DNA of 64,000 nucleotides from the NCBI GenBank assembly GCA_021292165.1, contig CM037880.1, positions 211,434,942-211,498,941 of the forward strand. The letters are read 5' to 3'. Shown piece by piece: positions 26,066-37,800 of the stretch. Position numbers and translations under genes: made by a program. The notes below the pieces were generated by a model. The model saw nothing but the letters and a program-made list of their open reading frames with translations. It was not told the DNA's origin and made no database searches. The stretch's first letter is position 1. The number at the start of each line of letters is the position of its first letter. This stretch comes from Shinisaurus crocodilurus. Its lineage: Eukaryota; Chordata; Lepidosauria; Squamata; Shinisauridae.

Positions 26066-26705
26066 GAGGTCATCATCATCATCATCAGGCGATCACTCGT
26101 TCCAGGATAAAAGGATTGTGTAGACTCTATTGATGGGTCCGTAAGTGACTGTGGAGGCCAATTCTAGATCCACACAGCTTCCCACAGTGAGGACACAGGT
26201 TACCAGATGGAAGATGGTCCTGTAAAGCATTTGTTTGACATGCTTTTCGTTTAGCACGTTTCTCCCTTTCACCTTGCACTCGGGCTTCTTCAAAGTCCAT
26301 GGAACCTTTGTGAAAGGCCAACCTCCATTTAGATCATTCATGGGCCAGAGCTTCCCAGTTTTCGATGTTTATATTGCATTTTTTTAGATTAGCCTTATGA
26401 ACATCTTTAAACCTCTTATATTGACCACCGATATTCCGCTTTCCATCCTTGAGTTGGGAATAAAATAACTGCTTTGGGAGATGGCAGTCAGGCATTCGAA
26501 CAACATGACCGGTCCACTGAAGTTGGCGTTGAAGGATCATTTTTTTCAACGCTAGTAGTCTTTGCTTCTTCCAGTACACTGACATTTGTTCGCCTATCTT
26601 CCCAAGTAATTTGCAGGATTTTCCGGAGGCAACGTTGATGAAATCTTTCAAGGAGGTGGAAGTGACGTTTATAGATAGTCCATGTTTCCACTACCATAGC
26701 TAAGC
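26066..26705 (-). mobile_element. Non-LTR retrotransposon 3' end with C2H2 zinc finger
   Basis: Minus-strand frames show VETWTIYKRHFHLLERFHQ, then CLRKILQITWEDRR, QLQWTGHVVRMPDCHLPKQL, KRFKDVHKANLKKCN and a final CPHCGKLCGSRIGLHSHLRTH. This is the C-terminus of a LINE ORF2 that ends in a C2H2 finger. Two frameshifts (near 26330 and 26500) break it. The 3' end is an (ATG)n run, seen as (CAT)n at 26070-26088. It is an RTE/Nimb-like type; I could not assign the clade firmly. Confidence 0.8.
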
Positions 26706-27053
26706 AAAGCTACAGTCTGGGGAGCCTGTGAGACAGGGTGACTATTGTCAGCAGCTACTGCTCACCCCTGCCAGTCTACTTGTATCAGCATCACAAACAC
26801 ATTTAACACATCTGGGAAGGAATCTGTAGATGCTTGCCCAACCTTTTCTACCTTTAAGGGCTTGGTAAGCAACATATAGGGACCAATTTACTTAAGGCTA
26901 GTATGTACTAGAGCTATTGCTGTATGCTGTAAAACCAAGCTAGTTGCAGATGCAGAATTCCTTGGAGGGTCACAGGCAATGGGAAGTTCCCAAGACAATA
27001 GGGCAGGAGCAGCTCCTTCTCGATCTTAGATTTCTGAAGGGGAGGCATATTCC

Positions 27054-27221
27054 TGCCTTTTTTCTTCTCCTCCAATCAGATGATGACTACGGTGGCTAGA
27101 CAACATTCTGCAGGAAAAACAACTTACATATTAGGCTGAAGCTGCACAAATCCAGTCACCCGCAACGTCACTCATTGCCAAGCTGTCTGCCCCTAACTGC
27201 AACTGAACTCGATCATCTTTA
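27054..27221. repeat. 168-bp direct duplication, copy 1
   Basis: It matches 28120-28287 at 167 of 168 bases with no gaps (the only difference is aatccagtc versus aatcctgtc). The flanks differ completely. It begins tgccttttttcttctcc and ends gatcatcttta. Confidence 0.9.
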
Positions 27222-28119
27222 ATATACAACATAAAATTGCAACTGTACACAACCTTTAAAGTTGTTTAATGCCTCCAAGTGTATAAGAGGTTGATTTTAT
27301 CCATACGTCAAGTCCTCGCCAACAGCTTTCTTGCAATACGTTTAATTAAGTTTGACCTCCTGCTCATGGATGTTCTTAGTTTGCTGATCGTGTACTGTCA
27401 GCACATTCTGTGGTCATTTCATCCCTGTCATGCCCGCTGAGGATGGTAGAAGTCTTCTACGGATGACCTCTTTACTAAGACTGAAAACCACAACAGAAGA
27501 GCATACCAGCTGTGTAAGTTCATGAGGGCAATTGGTGTGTAAAGAGCCTACCACAGATTAACCTGAAAAACCAGACTTATCTTTAAAAGGCCAAAACTCA
27601 TTTTCTGTTTGATGCATACCTCCACATAGATCTTAAGAATCATTCTCCAATAAGCCTGGTAGCACCTTCTGTGTGGTTATATAACACACTGGTCCATAAG
27701 ATGGATTAGTTATGGATGTTCATTTCTACATTATGAGATTGGATTGAAACTTGAACTTCTGATGCTATCTAGCCCACTAGGAAAAATTGTCTTCTCTTAA
27801 TGAGAAACTTATAAAGGTGAGCATGTTGCCCCACTAAGACAAAGATCTGGATCTAACTGTACTGCATTCAAGTCTTGCCTCTAGATTCATGTTCTATGCC
27901 TGCAAAATGGGAGTATTGACCTGACAAGATAATTATTCAGTATCCTGTCTTCCATGGTTTGGTTGTGTAGCTGTTCTGTTAGAGTGTGTCCCTAGCCTTC
28001 TAGAAAAAAAAATGTAAGATGCTGCTTTATGTCTTCACTCAGAAGCAAATGGGAACCATTCGCAAATATACAAGAGAGTAAAGCGCTGCACTTTAAAACA
28101 AATGACTGAGAAAACAGAT

Positions 28120-28287
28120 TGCCTTTTTTCTTCTCCTCCAATCAGATGATGACTACGGTGGCTAGACAACATTCTGCAGGAAAAACAACTTACATATTAG
28201 GCTGAAGCTGCACAAATCCTGTCACCCGCAACGTCACTCATTGCCAAGCTGTCTGCCCCTAACTGCAACTGAACTCGATCATCTTTA
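28120..28287. repeat. 168-bp direct duplication, copy 2
   Basis: This is the second copy, 1,066 bp downstream in the same orientation. The intervening 898 bp show no coding remnant, primer-binding site or polypurine tract that would make the pair LTRs. Confidence 0.9.
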
Positions 28288-28289
28288 CT

Positions 28290-29620
28290 ATATCTTTACT
28301 ATAAAAAGCCTGCCTCTGGGTACCTTGAAATGCCAGAGCCTAAATAGTGCTTGTATGTTTTACCCTCATCCTGCTATCGAGGGATTTTTCCTTCGCCAGG
28401 CTCACATTTTGTTGTGTAATTTACACATAAGACCACCTTCCAGCAAGTGCTTTCAGGACATTGTCTAAAACTGTTCAGTAAAAAATATTACCAGATTTCA
28501 GCCACCTGCATTTTACAATTTTCTTTCTATAAACCAAACATGCCCGGGGAACAAAATTCCCCGAAAATCTGCATAATAATACATTTTATGGGGAATTTTT
28601 GGACCCCGAACAACTGAAACAATTATGGGGAACAAAGAGGCCATCCACAGGGCATCTGAGTCTCTTTTGATAGCCAAGAACAATAGCAAACACCTCCTTC
28701 AAACAGAGAAGAAATCCATCGAGGGAAAGCTTTATTATGCTGCTTTAAAGTTTACAGACTTGGGCTTCTTTCAAATGCAATTTGATGGCCATTAAAGCTG
28801 TGCTTTTCTTATGCAGATTGTCTGGATTAAGGAAAGATTAAGATTAGTTACTTTAAGTAGCTGAAACCTGAAATCCATTCTTATTCTGATCCTAACAGCC
28901 TGGGGGAAACATTTAGTAAGACAAAAGCCTTTCATATGCACAATTTGCCTTGCCTGAAGCACTTTTGTGGGCAGGTCTGGCTGGACCCCGGATGCAAGTG
29001 AAAGCTAGGTTTCATAAAAATGCAGGATGAGGGTTTACAAAGTTTCAGCTAAACTGTTGATCATATTACTCAGTTTTCCCATAAGGGAGACAATGTTCAA
29101 GTGTCCAAGAAGAAAAAAAACAAGGCAACAGGGTTCTTCTCAAAGATCCATGGCAAGAATATGAAGAGATTAATAACACTGTAGAATTTTGGCTCATTTA
29201 AGAGGCTCCTGCAAATCTGTTCTCCAGGGAGAGATGAGAAATCCACCTCTACGACTCTAGAGATGGTCTCCTATCATGCTGAACTTTGCAGCAGGCAGAA
29301 GCAGCTTGCACAATGTCTGTCTGTGCAAAAGCTCAGCATTACTTAAGTACTCTCCTGCACCCTCTCTACCCACCTACAAAGGTGCAGGAGAAGGGTCTAC
29401 CTGCCAGGAAAAGGGTCACTGTCAATCATACATTATGGGTGACCAGTAAGCCAAGATAAAAAAATTTACACATAAGACTTGGGAGAAGGGATTCACAGCA
29501 TGCTAGAGATCTTTAGGTTAACAGATGACCCAGTACCTCCAAGCACCAACTTCCGGTAAATACCGACTTCTAATAAGTACATCCAACTTCCAGTAAGTAG
29601 ACCAGAACACTACTTATATC
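28290..29620. other. Intronic stretch without recognisable features
   Basis: A local ggggaacaaaattcccc hairpin at about 28556-28572 is the only structure noticed. Confidence 0.5.
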
Positions 29621-29621
29621 C

Positions 29622-30523
29622 CAGTGATGGCGAACCTATGGCACGGGTGCCACAGCTGGCACGCAGGGACCTCTCTGTGGGCACTTGAGCGGTCACCAGA
29701 TCGCGAAAAGACTGTCCCCTTCTGCAAAACACTAATGATTTTGTTCTTTCTCACAGTGTGGAACAGAATGATTTTATTCTAGAATTCCTGTTACAGAATT
29801 ATTTTCTACATTGTTATCACATTTAAAAGATTTTGAAGAATGATGCACAGAGCATGGCTTGGATGTAAAGCCCTAACAGTTGATCCGAGTGCTGCATGTG
29901 TTGCTCTCAAACTAACGGAGTATGAGCCAAGGTTTGACAAATTATCAGCATGCATGCAATAGCAAAAATCACATTAATTGTGCAAAAGCATGCCCAATAC
30001 AAACTTTTACCTAATGCAGTGTTTTGCAGTCCAAGACATAAAGTGTTTAAAATGTGTTAAGCACATTTAGTTTTCTTGTTTATCTTGCTCATCCTAGTAC
30101 AGGTTGACTTTTACTTTTACTAATCCGACACCTGTAGAAGCAGGGAAAGGACCCAGAGTAAAGCTTGCCCCATACAATTTCAGTCTGGCATATAATCATA
30201 TTACAAGTTGGGACTCCCTTATCCAAAAATACATGTGCCTAAATATTTAAAAAGTTTGTATAAATTCCCTTCAGGCTATGTGTACAATGTAGTACTATAA
30301 TAATTTTTTGAGTTGATTTTTTTTTCAACAAAAAACTGTTTGTATCATTGAAAGCTCTTAAGACAAAAGATGTGAATTAGTTCGGACAACTGTATGAGTT
30401 GTTTTTCTAAAACTAAAACCTCGGTATTCAGGTTTAATTGCAGTGTTGGCACTTTGAAATAAATAAGTTGGGGTTTTGTGTTGCATTTTGGGCACTTGGG
30501 CTCAAAAAGGTTCGCCATCACTG
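29622..30523 (+). mobile_element. hAT transposon with transposase C-terminal remnant, copy A
   Basis: This 902-bp element begins CAGTGATGGCGAACCTATGG and ends AGGTTCGCCATCACTG, flanked by a perfect 8-bp duplication (ttatatcc). On the plus strand it retains a short stretch reading LTEYEPRFDKLSACMQ, then a stop, then QKSH and a second stop. This resembles the C-terminus of Charlie-like hAT transposases, so it is an internally deleted derivative of an autonomous element. No intact transposase remains. Confidence 0.88.
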
Positions 30524-31809
30524 TTATATCCTATCCTCCCTCTCCCCCTCATAACTGCCCCAGCCTCTGGAACTCTGCTCCATTCTCATAACCAATACTC
30601 TCTCTCTAGTGTGTGTGTGTATGCACACACATGAGCCTACATGTTATTCAGTGGGATAAGGTCCAGCCCATTGCTCTTGTCCCACAGAAATGTTTATGTC
30701 CTTCTCTTAAATGTCTGTTCTTTGTTCTTAAGTAGCACAATGCACTTGCATTGAGAACAACCTTACCCAGAATCCTTTGGAAGGTTACAGATTGATGAAA
30801 GTCATTTTGGCCAGCAGCCAGTCTTTTAAAAAATTTTTTAAAAAAAATCACTCCATAATTACAGCAAATAAAGACTCCCTAAAGACACTAATGTTGAATG
30901 TTTGCTGTACAAGCTATTAACATAAGTGGCATCTGTAAAAAAAGGATTCTCCATTACTGTACATTTAAAGCTGTATCCTCAGGTCTCCCATATTCTGATT
31001 GCTTTCCGCTTGCAAAATGAAATGTCTTTTGTCCCATCTCTTTGGAGAAGCAATTTTATAGGCTGCTATTTGCTTTATGTTAATATATCATCTCATCTTA
31101 AGGACAACACCTTGAATTCACAAAGCACAAGGACATGGGGAAGAGCAGGAAATTTATATCATTTTTCTCTTCTACCCCCTCATCATTTTCATATACTTTT
31201 AATATTTCTCATGATCACAAACAAGAGGCAGCCCTAGTTGACAGCCAGGAACACCAGTTCTCTAATCTATTTTCAGAAGGGGCTATCTGCTCCTCTCTTA
31301 ATCCCATGTCCCAACTCCAGATTACATTCACCATCCAGGCAGATTTCTTTGATGATGATGATGATTATTAAAAAGTCCTCCATCATAGGATAGCCACCTT
31401 GGCTAATGCAAGTTAACATTTTATTACTGAAACCTGACGCAGTAAATCTCCCCACAGCCCAAACAGATAATTTGTTTTCAATAAAACTGAAACAAAATCC
31501 TCAAGTTACACTTTATTATGCTCTATATTCCAACATCCATTACAACTCAATGTGATCAGCTTCTTCAAAAACCATCCAGTGTCACTGAAGGCAGATAAAG
31601 AAACCTCAACGCTAGCTTTCTGGTGCAGTGCAGATGTGCTGGACTGCAACTCCCATCAATCCCAGCTACTGGCCATGCTCACTGAGAATGATGGAAATTG
31701 TAGTCCAACACATCTGGGGGGTAGCAGGTCAGGGGGGAAAGAAGTCCCAGGAGAAGGGACAGGGTTAAGAAAAAAGCAACAGTAGAGTACAAGAGTAGAA
31801 TGTAGCCTT

Positions 31810-32004
31810 GTTCATATGATCGAACAACCCATGTTTAACAAACCATGGGTTGCTTGTGAGCACATACACGAGTGAACATACTGGCTCCTGCCTGCTTCGC
31901 TAAATAACCCAGGAACACCTCAGCACTCTGGGTTGCCTAGGGTTAAACAACCCAGAGTTTTAACCCATAGTTTGTTGCTGAGTTTTAACCCATAGTTCGT
32001 TGCT
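31810..32004. repeat. MITE-like repeat with AACCCATGTTTAACAAACC palindromes
   Basis: It contains acccatgtttaacaaaccat and ttaaacaacccagag. Two tandem copies of a 25-bp unit, gagttttaacccatagtt plus ygttgct, lie at about 31955-32005 and abut the CR1 fragment at 32005. Confidence 0.55.
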
Positions 32005-33135
32005 GAACATGGTGGTTGGAGTCTACTACCAACCACCCAATCAAGGAGAAGACGAGGATGAAACTTTTGAACAGCAAATTACCAGAGTTTCAAGGAGGCA
32101 TGAGTAGTGATGGGGGACTTCAATTTCCCTGATTCTGCCAAACATGGCCCCTCCAAGAAATAGTGGTGGGGCCGAGCTGGATTCGGCTGGAGGCTCGCTC
32201 CGGGCTCAGGGCCCCCGTGAGCAGCGGTGGCCCGATCCTGCTATTCGGATACAGGCATAGTAAAATTCAGAGGAAAGAAATGATGGTTCAACTATGCAAT
32301 GAGGATGGCAAATTGATAACAGAAGACAAAGAAAAGGCAGAAGTGTTCAATTCTTACTTCGGCTCGGTCTTCTCCCAAAAGAGAGTTTATGTCCCCCCTG
32401 GCAAACCTGAAGTGCAGACTGAAGGGGCAGGATTGCAGCTTGGGATTGATAGGCAAATGGTCAAGGAGCACCTGGTTACTTTGAACGAGTTTAAATCTCC
32501 AGGGCCTGATGAGCTGCATCCTAGAGTAATAAAGGAACTGGCAGAAGAACTCTCAGAACCACTGTCTATTATCTTTGAGAAATCATGGAGGACAGGTGAA
32601 GTGCCAGATGACTGGAGGAGGGCAAATGTTGTTCCCATCTTCAAAAAGGGCAAGAAGGAGGAACCTGGGAACTATTATAGGCCAGTCAGTCTGACATCAA
32701 TCCCTTGGAAAATTTTGGAGCAGATTATAAAGAAGTCAGTCTGCAAGCACCTTGAAAACAATGCAGTGATTACTAGAAGCCAGCATGGATTTGTCAAGAA
32801 CAAATCCTGTCAGACTAATCTGATCTCATTTTTTGATCGGGTAACCTCCCTTGTGGACTGTGGGAATGCGGTGGACATAATATATCTGGACTTCAGCAAA
32901 GCTTTCGACAAAGTGCCTCATGATATCCTGATTAGCAAGCTAGCTAAAAGTGGGCTAGATGGAACAAGTATCAGGTGGATCCACAATTGGCTACAGAATC
33001 AGACTCAAAGGGTGCTTATCAATGGTTCCTTCTCAAACTGGGGAGAGGTAACAAGCGGGGTACCACAGGGTTCAGTCCTGGGCCCAATGCTCTTCAACAT
33101 TTTTATTAACGACTTGGATGAGGAGGTGCAGGGAA
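32005..33135 (+). mobile_element. CR1 LINE fragment with partial reverse transcriptase
   Basis: Positions 32005-32160 are a broken endonuclease segment. Positions 32260-33135 keep an open frame for CR1 [47 protein letters not shown], motif A ([14 protein letters not shown], near 32885-32925) and motif B ([11 protein letters not shown], near 33053-33085). It stops at LDEEVQG, just before the expected FADD motif C, so the enzyme is dead. About 100 bp of GC-rich foreign sequence (32160-32258) replaces the linker. An open frame of 420 codons (32163-33425) extends into non-CR1 DNA on both sides. Confidence 0.9.
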
Positions 33136-33907
33136 TTATCCTGATGTACCCCCAAATCCTCTGCATTGCACAGAGGTGCTTTGGCAGATATACTGGGGAG
33201 CCCAAGCAGACAGATTCATGTAGAAGAGGCTCCCAAAGCAGGAAGCTTGAAAACCAGGGATGGACAATTAAGCTTTATATGTATGCCAGGGTCATGGCAA
33301 GCACTGAAGATACCTTAAACAGAGGTATGGATTTTATAGTTACCACTACCATTAGTGCATTTTTGCAGCCTACAATGGGGGAAATGAGTACATATATTTA
33401 CTTCAACAGAAATCTAGGAAATTGAGAATCTGGAAGCCAACTATCCAGATTACTGTTTCTATTAAACTTTACCCTATAACATCTGCTAACTAATCTACCT
33501 TTACATAAAGCTCTTAATTGGACACTCAGTCTTTTGCCAACATTATTTCATTTCAAGGCAGGCTCCATTTATTATGAAATGAGTATGGACAGGTATTCAG
33601 GGACTCCTATGCCGGACAGCTTTGATGACTCACAGGCTTAAGATTAAAGGCTTGTTCTCAGCACACACACAAAAAGGCTCTGAAGTACACAGCCCTAGGA
33701 TTTTTGGTACATGTAAATAAGCTTACTAAATGCATCTGAAGGGTGTATTATCTGCACATGGTAGTTACTATTCGGGGGGGGGGGGAGACTCCACATGGCC
33801 TTGGGCATGATTTCAGCTATAAAATGGGAAGAGGGACCTACTTCATAGGGCTGAGGAGAGCTATGAAGTGCCTGGATAGAACACTGAGCATTTTGATACA
33901 TCTAGAA

Positions 33908-34031
33908 CAGGGCTCTCCAACCTTGGATCCCCAGATGTTGCCAGACTACAGCTCCCAGAATCCCTTGCCATTAGCCATGCTGGCTGGGTATGCTGGGAGC
34001 TGTAGGCCAGCAACAAGGTTGGAGAGCCCTG
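33908..34031. mobile_element. Palindromic hAT MITE, diverged copy
   Basis: The 124-bp element has variant termini CAGGGCTCTCC and GGAGAGCCCTG, and the shared core about tacagctcccag. Flanking 8-mers atctagaa and atctggaa match at 7 of 8. The changed terminal bases suggest a sister subfamily. Confidence 0.8.
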
Positions 34032-34156
34032 ATCTGGAAGTTCAAACTGCCCAAACAACATAGTGCAACAAAATGCTGGCAACGTAGTCCCAGCCCCTAA
34101 GAGGAGTGCTCCAGTTCAGGGCTCTAGCCCTACTCCCAAATGGAAGATGAATTTGT

Positions 34157-34234
34157 CTTTGCATTTGTTAATGCAATTGCACAACTGCGGATTTTCTGAC
34201 TGTAGTTTTTCATCTGTAGTAACCTGGCAGTTCA
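34157..34234. repeat. Left arm of a long inverted repeat
   Basis: Positions 34157-34227 are a perfect 71-bp reverse complement of 35311-35381. With one mismatch the match extends to 34234. The arms face each other across a 1.07-kb loop. No terminal-repeat signature or target duplication is visible. Confidence 0.9.
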
Positions 34235-35303
34235 ACCTGTCTGAGTGTCTATTAAAGGGCAACACGCAAGATACACTGCAACAATGCTTCAGGTCCCAGC
34301 AGTAATCTCCTGTACTAGCCAGCCCATTCCCTCCCCTCCACCCCCATCCCCATTTTCCATTCCTTATTACATTTTAAACTACCTATCAAGTTCTCTGGGC
34401 TGTGTACAGATGAATTAAATACATTATGAATGAACAAACAAAGCCAATAAAGCAGCACAAAATAAAAGCAAGACAATAATACAACACATAATAAAGCCAA
34501 AAGTAAGATCAGTAGGGATAAAACAGTGCAAAGATTTAAGAGCACTAAAAAGTGACCCTCTGCACGAAGGGCAAGTAGTTTATTTGTACCCCTTTTCTAT
34601 CAAAAAATAGCACTCAAGGCCATCTCTGTTCTTCTAGTATTTAAAAGATATCAGCATCAGCCCTTTTCTCTAGCCATGTGTAAAACACCTTAAGATACAG
34701 CAGTCCTGTGAAAGGGTATACCGAGGATGAGGTGCCTACTGCCATGAACAAGCTAGCAACATTGTACCGCTTATTTCCTCAGACACATGCTATGAAAAAA
34801 TATTCACACAGGGACTTTATAGTATGTTGATCTGCTCTTGGTCATACTTAAAGGATCAAAGTGTTTATTACTTGATGTGGAGAAGCTTGTCATGCTGGCA
34901 GACCATTTAGTACTTTGGAAAGTGAAGATTCCAGATTTTCATCTGCTGCCCATGCCAAAAGCCTTTCAGTAAGCACTGGATAAACATGATGTCTCGGGAG
35001 AAGTTCGCTTTGAAAAAAAGTAGTTCAGTTGAATATGGATTTACAACCAACCACAAGGCCTCCAGATCCAACTGTTCCCCCAACCCCGGCAAATCTTTAG
35101 CAGAACTACTAACTTTCAGCAAGTTATTCACTGAAGGCCTCCTTCTCTGTCTTCGGAAATGCGCTGATTACAAACTAGAGGGGGATTTGAGAGAGTTAGT
35201 GCAACAACTTTGCTTCTTTGGCAACCAGCAACCTTAGCATAAGCTGCTCTAAAACTGGCAGAGACCACCTTGTCAAGGCAGGGAGACCAAGTCTACCAGC
35301 TGA

Positions 35304-35381
35304 TGAACTCCCAGGTTACTACAGATGAAAAACTACAGTCAGAAAATCCGCAGTTGTGCAATTGCATTAACAAATGCAAAG
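35304..35381. repeat. Right arm of a long inverted repeat
   Basis: It pairs with 34157-34234. In KHDRBS3 pre-mRNA the two arms could form a 78-bp duplex with a loop of about 1.07 kb. Confidence 0.9.
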
Positions 35382-36136
35382 CCAGGATGGATAAACTCAG
35401 GTTAACTCAGGTCTTAAAGAAATAATTAAATCTTGGTTAAAATGCTGCTTTTAAACCAGTTACTGGATTTAAGATGAAGACTGAACATAAGCATATTGGT
35501 TTTTACATATACATTTAAGACTGAAATCACAATTCTTTAACACTGAATAAAATCATTTCCTATGAAGAAAAGCCGCAGAGTTAATACTCAGCTTCTAAGA
35601 TCAGATATATTAAATATGGTACAACTGGTAATTACTGCAGCCAGTTATACATATTTATGGCTATCAATTAAACAGTTTGGGCATTTTACTTTCCATCTTG
35701 TGCCTGCTTTCACCCAATAGTTACCAGCCTTGCTTCTAGATTGCGGCTCCTGTTTTCAAATAATTTACCTTGCATGTGTACAGAAAGTCAAAGAGAAACA
35801 CATTAGTTTCAAAACCATCCCTTGTCTGAGAAAATATTGTGTAATACACAATTATAATACAGAAAGGCATATCTGCTGAAAGATTCAAAGTCTGGGATTA
35901 TTTTCCTTAGTAGTACAAACATTAAGTTGCAAGCCAATATATTTTAATTGCTATAGCACCAAATTGAAATGTTCTCTTGTTCAGCAATTTAAATCATCTT
36001 GATTTAATTTTAAATAATGATTTAACTCAACCCACCTGAAGATCTTAGGATAGCCCTGCAGTGCTATTCCAAGAACATACATAGGAAACGTTCAATACAT
36101 CTTGGAGAGCTACAATAGCCATCAGAAAACAAACTA

Positions 36137-36396
36137 TAGGCAGTCCCCAGGTTATGAACAAGTTCCGTTCTTAAGAATGTCTTTTGTCTTTAAGTTGAAT
36201 TTGTATGTAAGTCGGAACAGCATAGCATTCTATACATTAAAATCGGTATTTATGCAAATTGCACAGTAAATCACGCAAATTGCATAGTATAGTACACTAT
36301 GTACTCTACGTAAATGACATAGCACCAGGGAACCAAGAAGTCCGTTCTTAAGTATGGGTTGTCTAAGTCGGACGTTCTTAACTTGGGGACTGCTTG
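36137..36396. mobile_element. Pogo/Tigger-like element, CAGGTAGTCCCC family, copy 2
   Basis: The 260-bp element has the left end taggcagtccccaggttatg and the right end cttggggactgcttg, with TA on both sides. It shares the gaacgga/ttcttaag subterminal wording with the 23131 copy. Confidence 0.75.
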
Positions 36397-36725
36397 TATA
36401 GGAAGGCAGGTTGAGCGCCTATCATCTTACGCATTTTTGGCATTACATCCTAGGTTGTATCCAGTGCTACTTGGAGTAAACCCACTGAAATAAATAGGAC
36501 TTAAGTTATACCAATATTGAATCCATCCCATTGGATAAAAACCCTTTGCTGCAGTGAGCTCTGAAGATAAATACTATATTGCCTAGCAGTGGTGGCTGGT
36601 GCCTACTAGGGTGGAGCCAACAGGTTACCATGGGCAGAGCCAACTACATCTCATTTGCTAATCCTCTTCTTGCAGAAACCCTAAGTGGAATTAACCAATG
36701 CATTACAAGTATTTAGCAACTAAGA

Positions 36726-37010
36726 GCAATACTATGGCCCCTAGACCACTTCTAGGGGGCCATAAGATACTTCAGATTCCCAGATCCAAGGTCAGAAACA
36801 TAGCTCCAACCTCAAAGTGAGGGATCTGTGCTCCAATCTCCCTCCCCCTCTTGCAGCCAGCACAGAAAGAACCATGCCAGCTGCTTCTCAGAGGTCAGAA
36901 AATCTACCTTTGGGAGGGGGTTAAGGGGGCAGAGAGGGAGGAGACTGGAGCTGCCAGGACACAAGGTATCCTAGCAGCACTCCAGCCTCTTCCCTCCCCC
37001 TCAAAAGTGC
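36726..37010 (-). repeat. GCAATCCTATGGC repeat, truncated reverse copy
   Basis: It begins gcaatactatggcccctaga, the reverse of the right end of the 18628 copy, and carries agaaccatgccagctgct. It stops before the second terminus. Confidence 0.6.
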
Positions 37011-37533
37011 TATATGAGGTATCTCCATGTGTATTTGTCTTTAGTTCCTTTTAAGTACCGGTAGGCCTTAAAGAACTTTTTTACTCCTACCCGCTTGTAA
37101 CTGCCATGTTGGTCTGGAATTTTAAAAGTTATTGCTCTGCATTTTATCTTTACTATTCCAGATCGGGATGTTTTAATGTTGCCATCTTGTTTGATTTCAT
37201 ATTTTAAATTGCAATTATGATAGGTGTATAACGGACTTGCCTGCAAAAGGAGAATATAAGCACATAAATACTGTTCACTAACTCAGCCATGCAGATTGAT
37301 TCTACCTAAAGCTTAGTATGTACCAGCACATACCAGACAATGTTCTAAAAGGCACAGGACACAGTTTTATTACTGATGACCAAGTCTACTCGCATAAACC
37401 TCCTGGGTGGGAGACCTGGAAGGCATTCTCAGCTTCAGAAGAGCTGGGCATAGATGGAACACACACAAGAACTATAGATGTCTGTTACGTTCTCTTTTTT
37501 TTTTTTTGCATGCAGTTGGGGGGGGAGGCTACA

Positions 37534-37672
37534 CCAGGGGTGTTGTACCTCTTTCAGCTTGAGGGCCAAATACAATTTCAGCAAAGCTCCAAGGGGTGGC
37601 ATTCCACTGGTGGGCAGAGCAAAAGGGGCATACCCAAAGGCAAAAGGGGAGGGGCCAAAAATACCACCCTAG
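37534..37672. mobile_element. hAT fragment, left end only
   Basis: It starts CAGGGGTGTTGTACCTCTTT followed by gagggccaaat, wording typical of a Charlie-like hAT left terminus. No matching right end was found. A similar one-ended piece is near 44116 (cagcagtgggcaagaggtag). Confidence 0.5.
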
Positions 37673-37800
37673 TTTAGCTAAAAGCTCATACTGCCAGTAA
37701 CTAAGCCTTAGGAGAGGCATGTCAATGTTCTGAATGAAGAAAAAACTACACAAAAGGAAGGAAACCACCAAACTAAAATAAAGGGGGCAAAGAATAAAAC

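Noticed and set aside
27054..28287. 168-bp repeats as LTRs of a short retroelement
   Set aside because: No TG...CA ends, primer-binding site, polypurine tract or flanking duplication was found.
28556..28572. ggggaacaaaattcccc hairpin as a transposon end
   Set aside because: No second end or flanking duplication was found within 1 kb.
32163..33425. 420-codon open frame as a host gene
   Set aside because: The middle is CR1 reverse transcriptase lacking motif C. Both ends are unrelated DNA that happens to be open.
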